A stretch of DNA of 64,000 bases from Hymenobacter wooponensis (GTDB lineage Bacteria > Bacteroidota > Bacteroidia > Cytophagales > Hymenobacteraceae): positions 124,001-188,000 of the forward strand of contig NZ_SRKZ01000002.1 in assembly GCF_004745865.1 (NCBI RefSeq), read 5' to 3'. The position numbers were made by a program, and so were the translations under genes. Shown in pieces: positions 51,338 to 60,024 of this stretch; within the stretch, counting starts at the first letter, position 1; every line of letters begins with the position of its first letter. The notes beneath the pieces are model-generated. The model saw only the letters and a program-made list of their open reading frames with translations, was not told the DNA's origin and ran no database searches.

Positions 51338-52603
51338 TCAGTTCAAATTCACAGACCAGCCCAAGCGCTGCATCCATTCTTCCTGGCGCTGATATTCAGG
51401 GGCGGGGTCGTCGGCGGTGGCTATTTTCAGGCCGCTTAGGGCCAGCAGCCGCAGGCATTCCTTCCAAATCCAGGCGTGGTTGGTAAACAGGGCGGGCCCG
51501 GCCACATACTCTAGCTTGGCCAGCTCATCGGGGCGCACGCGTAGGGGGTTCACGATTTCAGTGAGGGCGCGGCCGCCAAAAGCCCGGAAGCGCTGCCTCA
51601 GAATAATTTCCACGGCCTGCGGCAGCACCGACAAACACGCCTGAATAATGAGAGCCGCATGTGAGCCGCTATTCTTGATCTGGTAGAAATCGACCCAGGC
51701 CCGTTCCAGCTCATCCCAGGGGCCCAGCCCGAAGCATTGGCGGCACATTTCGGTGGCCAGCAACACGCGCAGGTAGCTGATGGGGTGCGGGTCGCCGAGG
51801 TGGTACTGCACCACGCTCCACACCTCGCCGGCCATTACATCGTGCAAGGCTGCCACGGCCGCGTAGCCCGTGTGCACAAAGGCAAACGCATCGGCGGCAA
51901 TTTCAGAAGCCCAGCCTGCATACTCGTCGGCCGCCAGGCCTGATTTGGCTTGTAGGCCAGTGCGTAGGGCGCGGGCCAGCTCCTCGTTCCAGTCCAGAAT
52001 GTGGGCCAGCTGGTGGCCGGTTTCGTGGATGGCCGAGGTGGGGCGCAGCAGGTTGTGGCGCGTTATCTTGATGACGGCTACCGGGCTGGTAGAGCTGTCC
52101 CAGAGCCGCAGCCCCGCTTTCATAATAGACGCCCCAAGGCCCTTATCAATGTAGGTGAGTACGCTGGGCACGGGCTGGTTGCCTACTTTACTCAGCACCT
52201 CTTGCATACTTTGGGCGCAGAGGGCATCGCAGGCCCGTAGCAGCGCCGCTACCTGGGGCGTAGTGCGTGAGTTGATGGCATCGGTGTAGAGATGCACGGT
52301 GGTTTCGCACTTCACGTATTGGCTCCGAAACCGAATGACTTGCTTGCGGATTTCCAGCAGCGCCGCTTCGGTAGTGGCCTGGTCGAGCTGTACTTGCAGC
52401 TGCTTGCCGCTCAACAGCAGATTCGTGATGGATTGGGTCAGAAAGGCCCTTATTTTCAGGCCCAGGCCCTGGTCTACCCCGGCCCAGGCTCCCGGCGAGG
52501 CCAACTGCTCGTAGGCCGCCAGCCGGGTAGCGGCCTGGAGCCAGTGCCCGATTTGCCGCCGGATGAGCGGCTTCGTGCTGACAAGTGGAAGCGTGTGTAC
52601 CAT
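51338..52603 (-). CDS. Gluzincin-type metallopeptidase, M48-like
   Basis: The 421-residue protein has HETGH at 193-197, EIAAD at 234-238 and DPHPISYLR at 271-279. The first two motifs are the zinc and glutamate ligands of gluzincins (HExxH with ExxxD downstream); the third matches the HP-x4-R element of M48-type peptidases. The N-terminal 170 residues are helical with no signal peptide, and no membrane segment is evident, unlike HtpX. Activity is therefore expected in the cytoplasm or on an exported partner. It follows the 871-residue gene by 12 bases, so the two are surely co-transcribed. Family resemblance is by motifs only. Confidence 0.75.
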   Translation of the reverse strand: MVHTLPLVSTKPLIRRQIGHWLQAATRLAAYEQLASPGAWAGVDQGLGLKIRAFLTQSITNLLLSGKQLQVQLDQATTEAALLEIRKQVIRFRSQYVKCETTVHLYTDAINSRTTPQVAALLRACDALCAQSMQEVLSKVGNQPVPSVLTYIDKGLGASIMKAGLRLWDSSTSPVAVIKITRHNLLRPTSAIHETGHQLAHILDWNEELARALRTGLQAKSGLAADEYAGWASEIAADAFAFVHTGYAAVAALHDVMAGEVWSVVQYHLGDPHPISYLRVLLATEMCRQCFGLGPWDELERAWVDFYQIKNSGSHAALIIQACLSVLPQAVEIILRQRFRAFGGRALTEIVNPLRVRPDELAKLEYVAGPALFTNHAWIWKECLRLLALSGLKIATADDPAPEYQRQEEWMQRLGWSVNLN

Positions 52604-52615
52604 GTCGCCCGCCGT

Positions 52616-55231
52616 TTAATCGAACTGCCGCCCGCCTACTATCATGATGCTAGGCGTGGGCAATGACGGCAGCACAAAGTCGGCCAGGTCGCCCAGGTTG
52701 GTGGTACCCTTCATGGCGCTGATGACCAGACGCAGCTTCGACATAATGGGCACGTTCGAGAAAATCACCTTCACCGTAACGCCGCTTTGGTTAGCCGATG
52801 CCGTGACAAACTCTTGCTTGCGCGACTTCAGGTAGGTGATGATGGAGTTGTAGACGATGTCGGCGAACTTGTTGATGAGCTTCTCGACCACCTTCACCAG
52901 CGCATCCTTCCCAAACTTCACCAGCATGCCCCCAGCGGCCCGGGCCACACCTCCCAGAAACTGCTCCTGGGCGGGCTCAAAGTTCTCCAGATACAGCTCC
53001 GGCATAGCCTCGTGCACAAACTTGACTTTATGGGGCACGTTGCGCAGCAGCGTATTGGTGAGAATATCTCGCACCACGTTCCGGATGGTGCCCACCGCTG
53101 ATAGGTAGTCGCCGCTGCCGAGCTTTTGGCCGATGGCGCGGGCATCTTCACCGCTGAAGAAGAAGTTGAAGCGGATTTCGCTTTTGAGGAAGTTCAGCAC
53201 GCATTGCGCATCACTGGAGCGCGGAATTACGGGCTCTACTTTGGGCGGCGTCCAGGGCGTGCCGGGCGTAACGGGCACGGGCGGCCGGTTTACCTTGCCG
53301 GCTCCGTAGGGCGGATGCACTTTAGCACCCGGAATTTCTAGGAAGTAAAACCGCTGCCCCGTACTGATCAGGTTGCGCGACTGTAGAAACCGCGCATCTA
53401 CGTCGCGGCCTAGGCCAGGTTCCTTGAGCAGCAGGGCCGCGGCCGTAGGCGTGAGCGGGTGCAGCTGGCAGTACGCCGACCAGTTTGAGCTGCCTAGGCC
53501 AGGTAACTTCTCCAGCCGCGAGATGATGGACAGTTTGGTGTAGCGAATAGCCTCGTAGAGATGTACTTTGGCTTGCACAGGCTTACCCATGGGCAGGCCT
53601 AGCTTGTCTTTAAAGAAACTAGCCAGGGACTGCCCCTTGAAGGATTTTACCTGCTGGGCCGTGCGGGCGTCAATCACGACGTTAAACACGGTGGAATACT
53701 TGCGGTAAAAGCGCTTTGCCCGCGGCATTTTGTACCACATGCCGTTGCCCGACGCCTGGCGCAGGGCCGCCTTCATCATGGAGGTCGGGAAGTTGTTGGC
53801 CACGGCCGTTTCAAAGGCCTCGCTCACCAGACTCTGGACCACTTCCGGCTCGGCGGTGTAATTCTCAGGGCGGCTCCCTATTTCCGTCAGAATCTCCTCC
53901 ACCGTGGAAGCGTAGGCCTCGTAGGCCAGTCGGTCGGGTTGTAGACCGGGAGTTTCCAGCGAAATCATCGACATGCCAATGTCGGCAATGGCGTTGCCGA
54001 GGGCCCGGTGGTGGGTTTTGAGCGTGTTACCCAGGATTTTGCCCACCAGCTGAGACACTAGGCCACCCAGGAAGTTCACAACTTTGTCGCGCCCGATAAT
54101 GGTAATGGCCACCTTCAGAATGGGGAGCAGGGCCGGAATAAAGCGCTGAATAGCCGGCGTAGGGTCTTCGCCATCTTTCAGCTCACTCAGCTCCTGCACA
54201 AACCGCTCACGGGCCGCATCCAGCGTGCCGGCTTCATCTTCTGATTGGGGCTGCTCATTCTCCTGGAGGTAGTTGTTTACCGTGGCCTCGCTTTCCTGCT
54301 CGGTTTCGGCAAACAGCAGGTTGGTTGCCCGCGCATTGAACTCCATTTGAATCTCGTTTATCTCGTAGGTCGTCGGTTGCTCGGCCTCCGCCTCAGTTTC
54401 GTAGGCCTCGGTGGCATAAGTGCCCTCCGTTTCAAACGACTCGCGGTTCATGAGCTTGTTCACGAACTGCTTGGCAATGGGCCGTAGCACAATGGGCAAG
54501 CGGTTGATGGCAAAGTTGATGACCTTATGCACCAGGGGCTTTACCAAGGCCCCCAGTTTTTTCATGATCAGGCCAATTGGCAGAAACTTACCCGCGAAGG
54601 CAATGCCCTTCTTGGCCAGATCTACCGCGCCGGCAATGCCTTTTTTGCCGAGGTCAATGGCTTTTTTGGCGACGTTCTTTACAACCCGGAAAACCTTACC
54701 AAAAAACTGCTCAAAGCGGGGCGAAAATCCCTCATGATCTACTAAGTAGCGGTCAAAGAACTGCTCCAGCTCGGCCTCACTTTTACTGCCCATGTCTTCG
54801 CGCTCCATCTCGGTAGCCATGTTGCTAATCATGGTTTCCAGCTCGTAGATGAGAGGCGCGGCATGGTTGCGCAGCTCAGATACCGTGCGCAGGCTGTACT
54901 CACCGGCTTCATGGGCAAATCGGGTGGCCGCCACGTCCTCAAACTCGTTGGCCAGCTCAAAGAGGGCTTCGTTGAATTCGTGGTCGTGGAGCTCGGCCAG
55001 CATGCTCACCATTTGCTCGGCCAGCGGGTTGGGCATTGGGTGTACCTCGCCGTTACTTTCTAGCTCCGAGAGAAACGGGCTTTCCATATCTACCCCAAAG
55101 CTTTCTTGCAGGGGCAGCAGATCTTCGTACCGCACGTCGGCAAATTCCTCCTCCGACTCGTCGGCAAACGGACTACTGGACAGTAAATCGTTTACTCGCT
55201 CACCATTCTGGGATGGGAAATAGGTATTCAT
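52616..55231 (-). CDS. Cassette protein of 871 residues with cationic hydrophobic core
   Basis: From the ATG at 55231 the protein has 871 residues. The N-terminus is acidic with two SPF-type motifs (SPFADESEEEF at 20-30, ESPFLSELE at 50-58). Residues about 176-262 form repeated cationic, hydrophobic helices (KKAIDLGKKGIAGAVDLAKK, then GIAFAGKFLPIGLIMKKLG). An acidic Glu-rich stretch (265-330), a second hydrophobic block (FIPALLPILKVAITIIGRDK, about 365), a mixed middle, a Pro-rich hinge (RPPVPVTPGTPWTPPKVEP) and a C-terminal domain with another cationic helix (MLVKFGKDALVKVVEKLINK) follow. No signal peptide is seen. The layout recalls membrane-active or injected proteins; that is inference. 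It is the first gene of the cassette. Confidence 0.7.
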   Translation of the reverse strand: MNTYFPSQNGERVNDLLSSSPFADESEEEFADVRYEDLLPLQESFGVDMESPFLSELESNGEVHPMPNPLAEQMVSMLAELHDHEFNEALFELANEFEDVAATRFAHEAGEYSLRTVSELRNHAAPLIYELETMISNMATEMEREDMGSKSEAELEQFFDRYLVDHEGFSPRFEQFFGKVFRVVKNVAKKAIDLGKKGIAGAVDLAKKGIAFAGKFLPIGLIMKKLGALVKPLVHKVINFAINRLPIVLRPIAKQFVNKLMNRESFETEGTYATEAYETEAEAEQPTTYEINEIQMEFNARATNLLFAETEQESEATVNNYLQENEQPQSEDEAGTLDAARERFVQELSELKDGEDPTPAIQRFIPALLPILKVAITIIGRDKVVNFLGGLVSQLVGKILGNTLKTHHRALGNAIADIGMSMISLETPGLQPDRLAYEAYASTVEEILTEIGSRPENYTAEPEVVQSLVSEAFETAVANNFPTSMMKAALRQASGNGMWYKMPRAKRFYRKYSTVFNVVIDARTAQQVKSFKGQSLASFFKDKLGLPMGKPVQAKVHLYEAIRYTKLSIISRLEKLPGLGSSNWSAYCQLHPLTPTAAALLLKEPGLGRDVDARFLQSRNLISTGQRFYFLEIPGAKVHPPYGAGKVNRPPVPVTPGTPWTPPKVEPVIPRSSDAQCVLNFLKSEIRFNFFFSGEDARAIGQKLGSGDYLSAVGTIRNVVRDILTNTLLRNVPHKVKFVHEAMPELYLENFEPAQEQFLGGVARAAGGMLVKFGKDALVKVVEKLINKFADIVYNSIITYLKSRKQEFVTASANQSGVTVKVIFSNVPIMSKLRLVISAMKGTTNLGDLADFVLPSLPTPSIMIVGGRQFD

Positions 55232-55622
55232 AGCCACTCAGATTTGGGTACTGACTAACTGACTGAATCATTAGCAGACCGCCAGAACCTGGCCTAGCGC
55301 ACTTGTGCCGCTCTTATATCAGGCAGGCGTTCTTCAGCCGGTTTCGCTAACGCGGCTGGTGTCCACAGCAGAAGGAGCGGTAGTCCGCATCCTTTCCAAG
55401 TAGCAGTTGCTCATAACTGCTCCGCACCGTAGTGCCCCTCTCGCCCCTATTCTGGTTACTGTTGCGCAAGTATTATTAAAGTAATATATATTATCTAAAA
55501 CTTCCTAAGTAATTCCTGACTTTATCGATGAGATTACAATCGTGTGGGAAAGATGCAGAAACGCACCTTTCCCAGGAGCCGCCGCGGCCGGGTAGCAGAA
55601 ACCGTAATAGAGAGGCCTAGGC
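55232..55622. other. Intergenic region upstream of the cassette
   Basis: The 391 bases before the cassette include an A/T-rich stretch (about 55468-55505; ATATATTATC region) that may hold the cassette promoter on the minus strand, although no exact TAnnTTTG was found. No RNA gene or att-like repeat is seen. Confidence 0.4.
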
Positions 55623-56651
55623 CTAGATTGTGTGCAGAATCACGTAGAGCGAGGCGACTGATATCACCGCCCAGAGTACTATACCTAGCACAAACGGCTT
55701 GGGGCCCACAGCTTTAATGGCTTTAGCGGAAAGCCCGGCGCCAATAAAGAACAACGTTACCGTGAGGCCTAGCTTGGCCAGTTGCACCACCGTGGGAGCT
55801 GCTACCTGCAGAGCTGGCACGTAAGTATTGAGCAGCATAGCCGCGATGAAGCCCAGGATGAAGTACGGAATCTTCACTTTCACATCCTTCTGCTTGAAGG
55901 CTAAGGCCGTGCCCAGCGCTACGGGAATTATCCAGAGGGCGCGGGCTAGCTTTACGGTGGTAGCTACCTGCAGGGCCTGGTCGCCGTAGGCGGCGGCGGC
56001 ACCCACTACCGAGCTGGTATCGTGGATGGCAATGGCACACCAGAGGCCAAACTGGTTCTGGGTCATGTGCAGCAAGTGGCCTAGCGGCGGAAAAGCAAAC
56101 AGCGCAAGAGCATTCAGGATAAACACCGTGCCTAGCGCCACCGACAGTTCTTCCTCCTTGGCCCGCAATACGGGCCCTACCGCCGCAATGGCACTTCCGC
56201 CGCAAATGGCGGTGCCGCAGGAGATAAGGTGTGTCACGTGGCGCCCCAACCCGAGCCAGCGCCCCGCAAAATAGCCGAGCACCAGCGTGCCAGTAATGGA
56301 GGCCACCGTGAACAGAACACCTTGCTGACCGGCCTGCACTGCCGCATGTGCATTCATCCCAAAGCCTAGGCCTATCACAGAGTACTGGAGTAGCTTAGCC
56401 GTGAGGGCGCGGGTCTGAACAATGAACGGGTTGCCCACAGTCTGGGCCAGCACCAGGCCTAGCGCCAGCGCCACGGGTGGCGAAGCCCAGGGGGTGAGGC
56501 AGAACAACAAAAAAACGACAAACACCCCTTGCTGCCCCGTTACAGAGAGGCCTAGCAGTTGGTGAGGCTGACGAAACGATTCCCAAAAACCTGCGGCTAG
56601 GTTCGGGGTCTGCGTGGGTTGAGTAGGGCGAGGGAGGGTGGCTTTCATGGG
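55623..56651 (-). CDS. YeiH-family putative anion exporter
   Basis: The ATG at 56651 gives 342 residues; an upstream ATG at 56687 would add a non-hydrophobic stretch. About ten membrane segments are visible, with the UPF0324/YeiH markers SCGTAICGGSAIAAVGPVLR and WCAIAIHDTSSVVGAAAAYG. These proteins are thought to export sulfate or related anions, without firm proof. The upstream gene on the same strand is a LysR regulator, the usual arrangement with YeiE-type regulators. The C-terminus is hydrophobic up to LYVILHTI. Confidence 0.88.
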   Translation of the reverse strand, partial: PMKATLPRPTQPTQTPNLAAGFWESFRQPHQLLGLSVTGQQGVFVVFLLFCLTPWASPPVALALGLVLAQTVGNPFIVQTRALTAKLLQYSVIGLGFGMNAHAAVQAGQQGVLFTVASITGTLVLGYFAGRWLGLGRHVTHLISCGTAICGGSAIAAVGPVLRAKEEELSVALGTVFILNALALFAFPPLGHLLHMTQNQFGLWCAIAIHDTSSVVGAAAAYGDQALQVATTVKLARALWIIPVALGTALAFKQKDVKVKIPYFILGFIAAMLLNTYVPALQVAAPTVVQLAKLGLTVTLFFIGAGLSAKAIKAVGPKPFVLGIVLWAVISVASLYVILHTI

Positions 56652-56746
56652 GGCGGTAACTTGCTCCCAAAGGTACGTTGCCCCCATACCGCCAGATAAC
56701 CAATAATTGTTATCAGCTATTACTTAAAGTTATAAGAACAATTTGA

Positions 56747-57643
56747 TTAAGTCTGCTCGTACTGCTTGTGCGCATAGGACAGGAAGCGCGTAGCCGCTGC
56801 CGACAGCGGCTGGCCTTGCACCCACACAGCCTCAAACTGCCGGGACAGCTGGAGCTCAGGCACATCGACGATTTCTAGTTCTCCGGCGGCCACCTCCTTT
56901 ACCACCGCCCGCCTAGACACTACTCCTAAGCAGCCGGGGGCCGCAGCCAGATACAGCTTTATGGCCTCTGTACTATCAAAGTAGAAGGCCACTTTCAGCT
57001 CCGAAAACTTCAGCTGATGCGCTTTCAGGGCATATTCCAGCACTTCCAAGGTACCCGAGCCCCGCTCACGCAGCACGAGTGGGTGCTGGGCAAATTGCGC
57101 AACCGTGAGGGATGAGGGCCCCGCTAGAGCAGGGCTGCGGACTACCACGAGCTCATCCTCCAAGAGTAGTTCGTAATGCAAGTCGCGGCTTTTGCTGCGC
57201 CCCTCCACAAAGCCTAAGTCAAGGTGACCTTGCAGCAGTTCATCGGCAATTTGCTCGGAGTTGCCGTTGAGCAAGCTTAGCTCAATGTGCGGGTAGCGCG
57301 CTTGGAACGCCGGTAGCAATGGCGGCAACACGTATTGGGTGAGCGTGGTGCTGGCGCCTAGCCGCAGGCGGCCCCGGGCAGCCCCGTGCAGCAAGTGCAG
57401 CTGTTCCGTGAGCTGCTGGTGCAGGTTCTCTACGGCGTCGGCGTGCTGCAGCAAGAGTTGGCCGGCCTCGGTGAGGCTAATGCGGTTGCCACGCCGCTCA
57501 AACAAGCGCTGGGCGTAGCTGCGCTCCAGCTCCCGAATGTGCTTGGTAATGGCGGGCTGGGTAATAAACAGCTCCTGGGCCGCTTTGGTAAAGCTCAAGT
57601 GGCGGGCTACCGACTGGAAAACGCGCAGACGAAAATCGGGCAT
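56747..57643 (-). CDS. LysR-family transcriptional regulator
   Basis: The 298-residue protein has the LysR helix-turn-helix (FRLRVFQSVARHLSFTKAAQ, ELFITQPAITKHIRELERSY) and an effector domain with GRLRLGASTTLTQYVLPPLL and HPLVLRERGSGTLEVLEYAL. It resembles CysB/YeiE-type regulators that pair with a YeiH transporter. The transporter gene starts 95 bases downstream on the same strand, so the regulator may be co-transcribed with it and control it. The ligand is unknown. Confidence 0.92.
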   Translation of the reverse strand: MPDFRLRVFQSVARHLSFTKAAQELFITQPAITKHIRELERSYAQRLFERRGNRISLTEAGQLLLQHADAVENLHQQLTEQLHLLHGAARGRLRLGASTTLTQYVLPPLLPAFQARYPHIELSLLNGNSEQIADELLQGHLDLGFVEGRSKSRDLHYELLLEDELVVVRSPALAGPSSLTVAQFAQHPLVLRERGSGTLEVLEYALKAHQLKFSELKVAFYFDSTEAIKLYLAAAPGCLGVVSRRAVVKEVAAGELEIVDVPELQLSRQFEAVWVQGQPLSAAATRFLSYAHKQYEQT

Positions 57644-57872
57644 GGCCGCAAGGTACGCGGTGGCTAGATGCCAGAAAATGGTGTGTGGCTTCTGTCTCGC
57701 ACGTTACCCGGAGTGGAGCGCAAGATCTTGTCAAGGCAACATGAAACGCCTAGTTCCTTTGTTGTGGTGTGAGTATATCCTTTCTCCGTTAGGATGATGT
57801 GTTGGGGCACTGGCGAGGGGTGCGCTAGGCCACTTCTGCCTAACTTGCTCCTTTCTTTCCAGTTGAATTCCC

Positions 57873-59927
57873 ATGAGAAAATCCTTTCTGACTGCGCTGG
57901 CTTTTCTGCCGCTGGCGGCTTCAGCCCAACAAACCACCTACACGCCCGAGCTGCTGATGAAGCTGGGCCGGCTGGGGGAGATGCAGGTATCGCCGGACCG
58001 CAAGCTGGTGGCCTACACCGTGACGCGCTACAACCTAAGCGAGAACAAGGGCAACACCGACATTTGGGTGGTGCCCGTGGCGGGCGGCGCGGCCAAGCAG
58101 CTCACTAATACCCCCGGCTCCGAGAATACCATTAACTGGCGCCCCGATGGCAAGCTGACTTTCCTCTCGGGCGAAGGCGGCACCGACCAGCTCTACGTGA
58201 TGAATGCCGACGGCTCGGGCAAGCAGAAGCTCAGCGAATTTCCTGATGAGGGTCTCGCCAACCTGAAATACGCGCCGACGGGCAAGTTTATTCTGTATAC
58301 CCAGGACGTGAAAACCGGCAAATCGGTGCAGGACTGGTACCCCGATCTGCCCAAAGCCGACGCCAAGCTCATCGACGACCTGAACTACCGCCACTGGAAC
58401 ACCTGGGACGATTTCAAATCGAGCCACGTGTTTTTCCAGCCAGTTGGCGACGATGGCAAGCCCACCGGCTACGGCAAAGACGTGATGCCCGGCGAGAAGT
58501 TTGATGCGCCGCTACAGCCGCTGGGCGGCTCAGAGCAGCTGGCGTTTTCGCCCGACGGCTACCGACTGGCCTACACCTCGCGCAAGCTCTACGGCAAGGC
58601 CGAAGCCGAGAGCACAAACTCCGATATTTACCTCTACGACATCAGAGAGGGCAAAACCCAGAACCTGAGTGAAGGCTTGGGCGGCTACGATACCGAGCCC
58701 ATCTTCTCGCCTGATGGCACAAAAGTGGCCTGGCTGAGCATGGCCACGCCGGGCTTTGAATCAGACCGCAACGGTATTGTGGTGTACGACTTCAAAACCA
58801 AGAAGCGTGAGGACATCACGAAAGGCTCGGAGCAGGCGGCCGCCAACATTCGCTGGAGCCCCGATGGCAAGACCATCTACTTCGTAAGTGTGCTGGAAGG
58901 CACCGAGCAGCTATTCTCTATCCCGAGCAAAGGCGGCAAACTCAAACAGCTGACCAAAGGCCCCCAGAATTACAACAGCTTCGAGCTAGCTGGCGCCGAC
59001 GTAGCCGTGGCCAACAAAACCACCCAAGCCACGCCCGCCGACTTGGTGCGCATAGACCTGAAAACCGGCCGCGAAACCCAGCTCACTACCATTAACCAGC
59101 AGGAGCTAGCTGGCGTGAAAACAGGCAAATCGGAAGCCCGCTGGGTGAAAACCACTGATGGCAAGCAGATGCAGGTGTACGTTATCTACCCTCCTGACTT
59201 TGACGCCAGCAAGAAGTACCCTACCCTGCTGTATTGCCAGGGCGGCCCCCAAAGCCCTATTACCCAGAGCTGGAGCTACCGCTGGAACTTCCAACTGCTG
59301 GCTGCGAACGGCTACATTGTGGTAGCTCCCAACCGCCGGGGCCTGCCGGGCTTCGGCACGGAGTGGAACAACAGCATCTCCGGCGACTGGGGCGGCCAGC
59401 CCATCCGCGACTATCTCTCCGCCATTGATGCCGTGAGCCAGGAGCCCTACGTAGACAAGGACCGCCGCGGCTGCGTGGGCGCCAGCTACGGGGGCTACTC
59501 GGTGTACCAATTGGCCGGCAAGCATGAGGGTCGCTTCAAGACCTTTATTGCTCACGCGGGCCTTTACGACCTCACCAGCTGGTACCCCAGCACCGAGGAA
59601 ATGTTCTTTGCCAAGCACGACATGGGCGGCACTCCTTGGGACGCTACACTCAACAAGAGCTACACCGACTTCAACCCCCAGCAGTTTGCAAAGAACTGGG
59701 ATACGCCGATTCTGGTAATTCACGGTGGTAAGGACTTCCGGGTACCCGAGGGCCAAGGCATGGAAGCGTTTGGTACGGCGCAGCTGCGCGGCATCCCGAG
59801 CCGTTTCCTGTACTTCCCCAACGAGGGCCACTGGATTACCAAACCTCAGAACGCCGTGCTGTGGAACCGTGTGTTCTTTAACTGGCTAAGCCGCACTCTA
59901 AAGCCCGAAGGCCAAGCAGCCAAATAG
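57873..59927 (+). CDS. S9-family serine peptidase (acylaminoacyl-peptidase type)
   Basis: The 684-residue protein has a signal peptide (MRKSFLTALAFLPLAASAQQ), a seven-bladed propeller (about 25-400; repeated RWSPDGKTIYF and FSPDGTKVAW motifs) and a C-terminal alpha/beta-hydrolase domain with the nucleophile GASYGGYS (Ser538), a downstream aspartate in IHGGKDFRVPEG and the histidine in PNEGHWI. Such enzymes remove short peptides or acylated amino acids in the periplasm. It stands alone with a strong terminator. Confidence 0.95.
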   Translation: MRKSFLTALAFLPLAASAQQTTYTPELLMKLGRLGEMQVSPDRKLVAYTVTRYNLSENKGNTDIWVVPVAGGAAKQLTNTPGSENTINWRPDGKLTFLSGEGGTDQLYVMNADGSGKQKLSEFPDEGLANLKYAPTGKFILYTQDVKTGKSVQDWYPDLPKADAKLIDDLNYRHWNTWDDFKSSHVFFQPVGDDGKPTGYGKDVMPGEKFDAPLQPLGGSEQLAFSPDGYRLAYTSRKLYGKAEAESTNSDIYLYDIREGKTQNLSEGLGGYDTEPIFSPDGTKVAWLSMATPGFESDRNGIVVYDFKTKKREDITKGSEQAAANIRWSPDGKTIYFVSVLEGTEQLFSIPSKGGKLKQLTKGPQNYNSFELAGADVAVANKTTQATPADLVRIDLKTGRETQLTTINQQELAGVKTGKSEARWVKTTDGKQMQVYVIYPPDFDASKKYPTLLYCQGGPQSPITQSWSYRWNFQLLAANGYIVVAPNRRGLPGFGTEWNNSISGDWGGQPIRDYLSAIDAVSQEPYVDKDRRGCVGASYGGYSVYQLAGKHEGRFKTFIAHAGLYDLTSWYPSTEEMFFAKHDMGGTPWDATLNKSYTDFNPQQFAKNWDTPILVIHGGKDFRVPEGQGMEAFGTAQLRGIPSRFLYFPNEGHWITKPQNAVLWNRVFFNWLSRTLKPEGQAAK

Positions 59928-59937
59928 ATTTTGCTTT

Positions 59938-59986
59938 AGCAACAAAAAGACCCTGCTCAATTCCTCAGCAGGGTCTTTTTGTTGCT
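59938..59986 (+). terminator. Rho-independent terminator of the S9 peptidase gene
   Basis: A perfect 20-bp stem (AGCAACAAAAAGACCCTGCT and complement) has a 9-base loop, and its T tract lies within the 3' arm. It starts 11 bases after the stop. Confidence 0.92.
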
Positions 59987-60024
59987 ACTCTGACTTAGCC
60001 TTATATACCTTTACAGGCAACGCT

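Noticed and set aside
49684..55231. Prophage or contractile injection system
   Set aside because: No tail sheath, tube, baseplate, portal, terminase or integrase gene is present in or beside the cassette.
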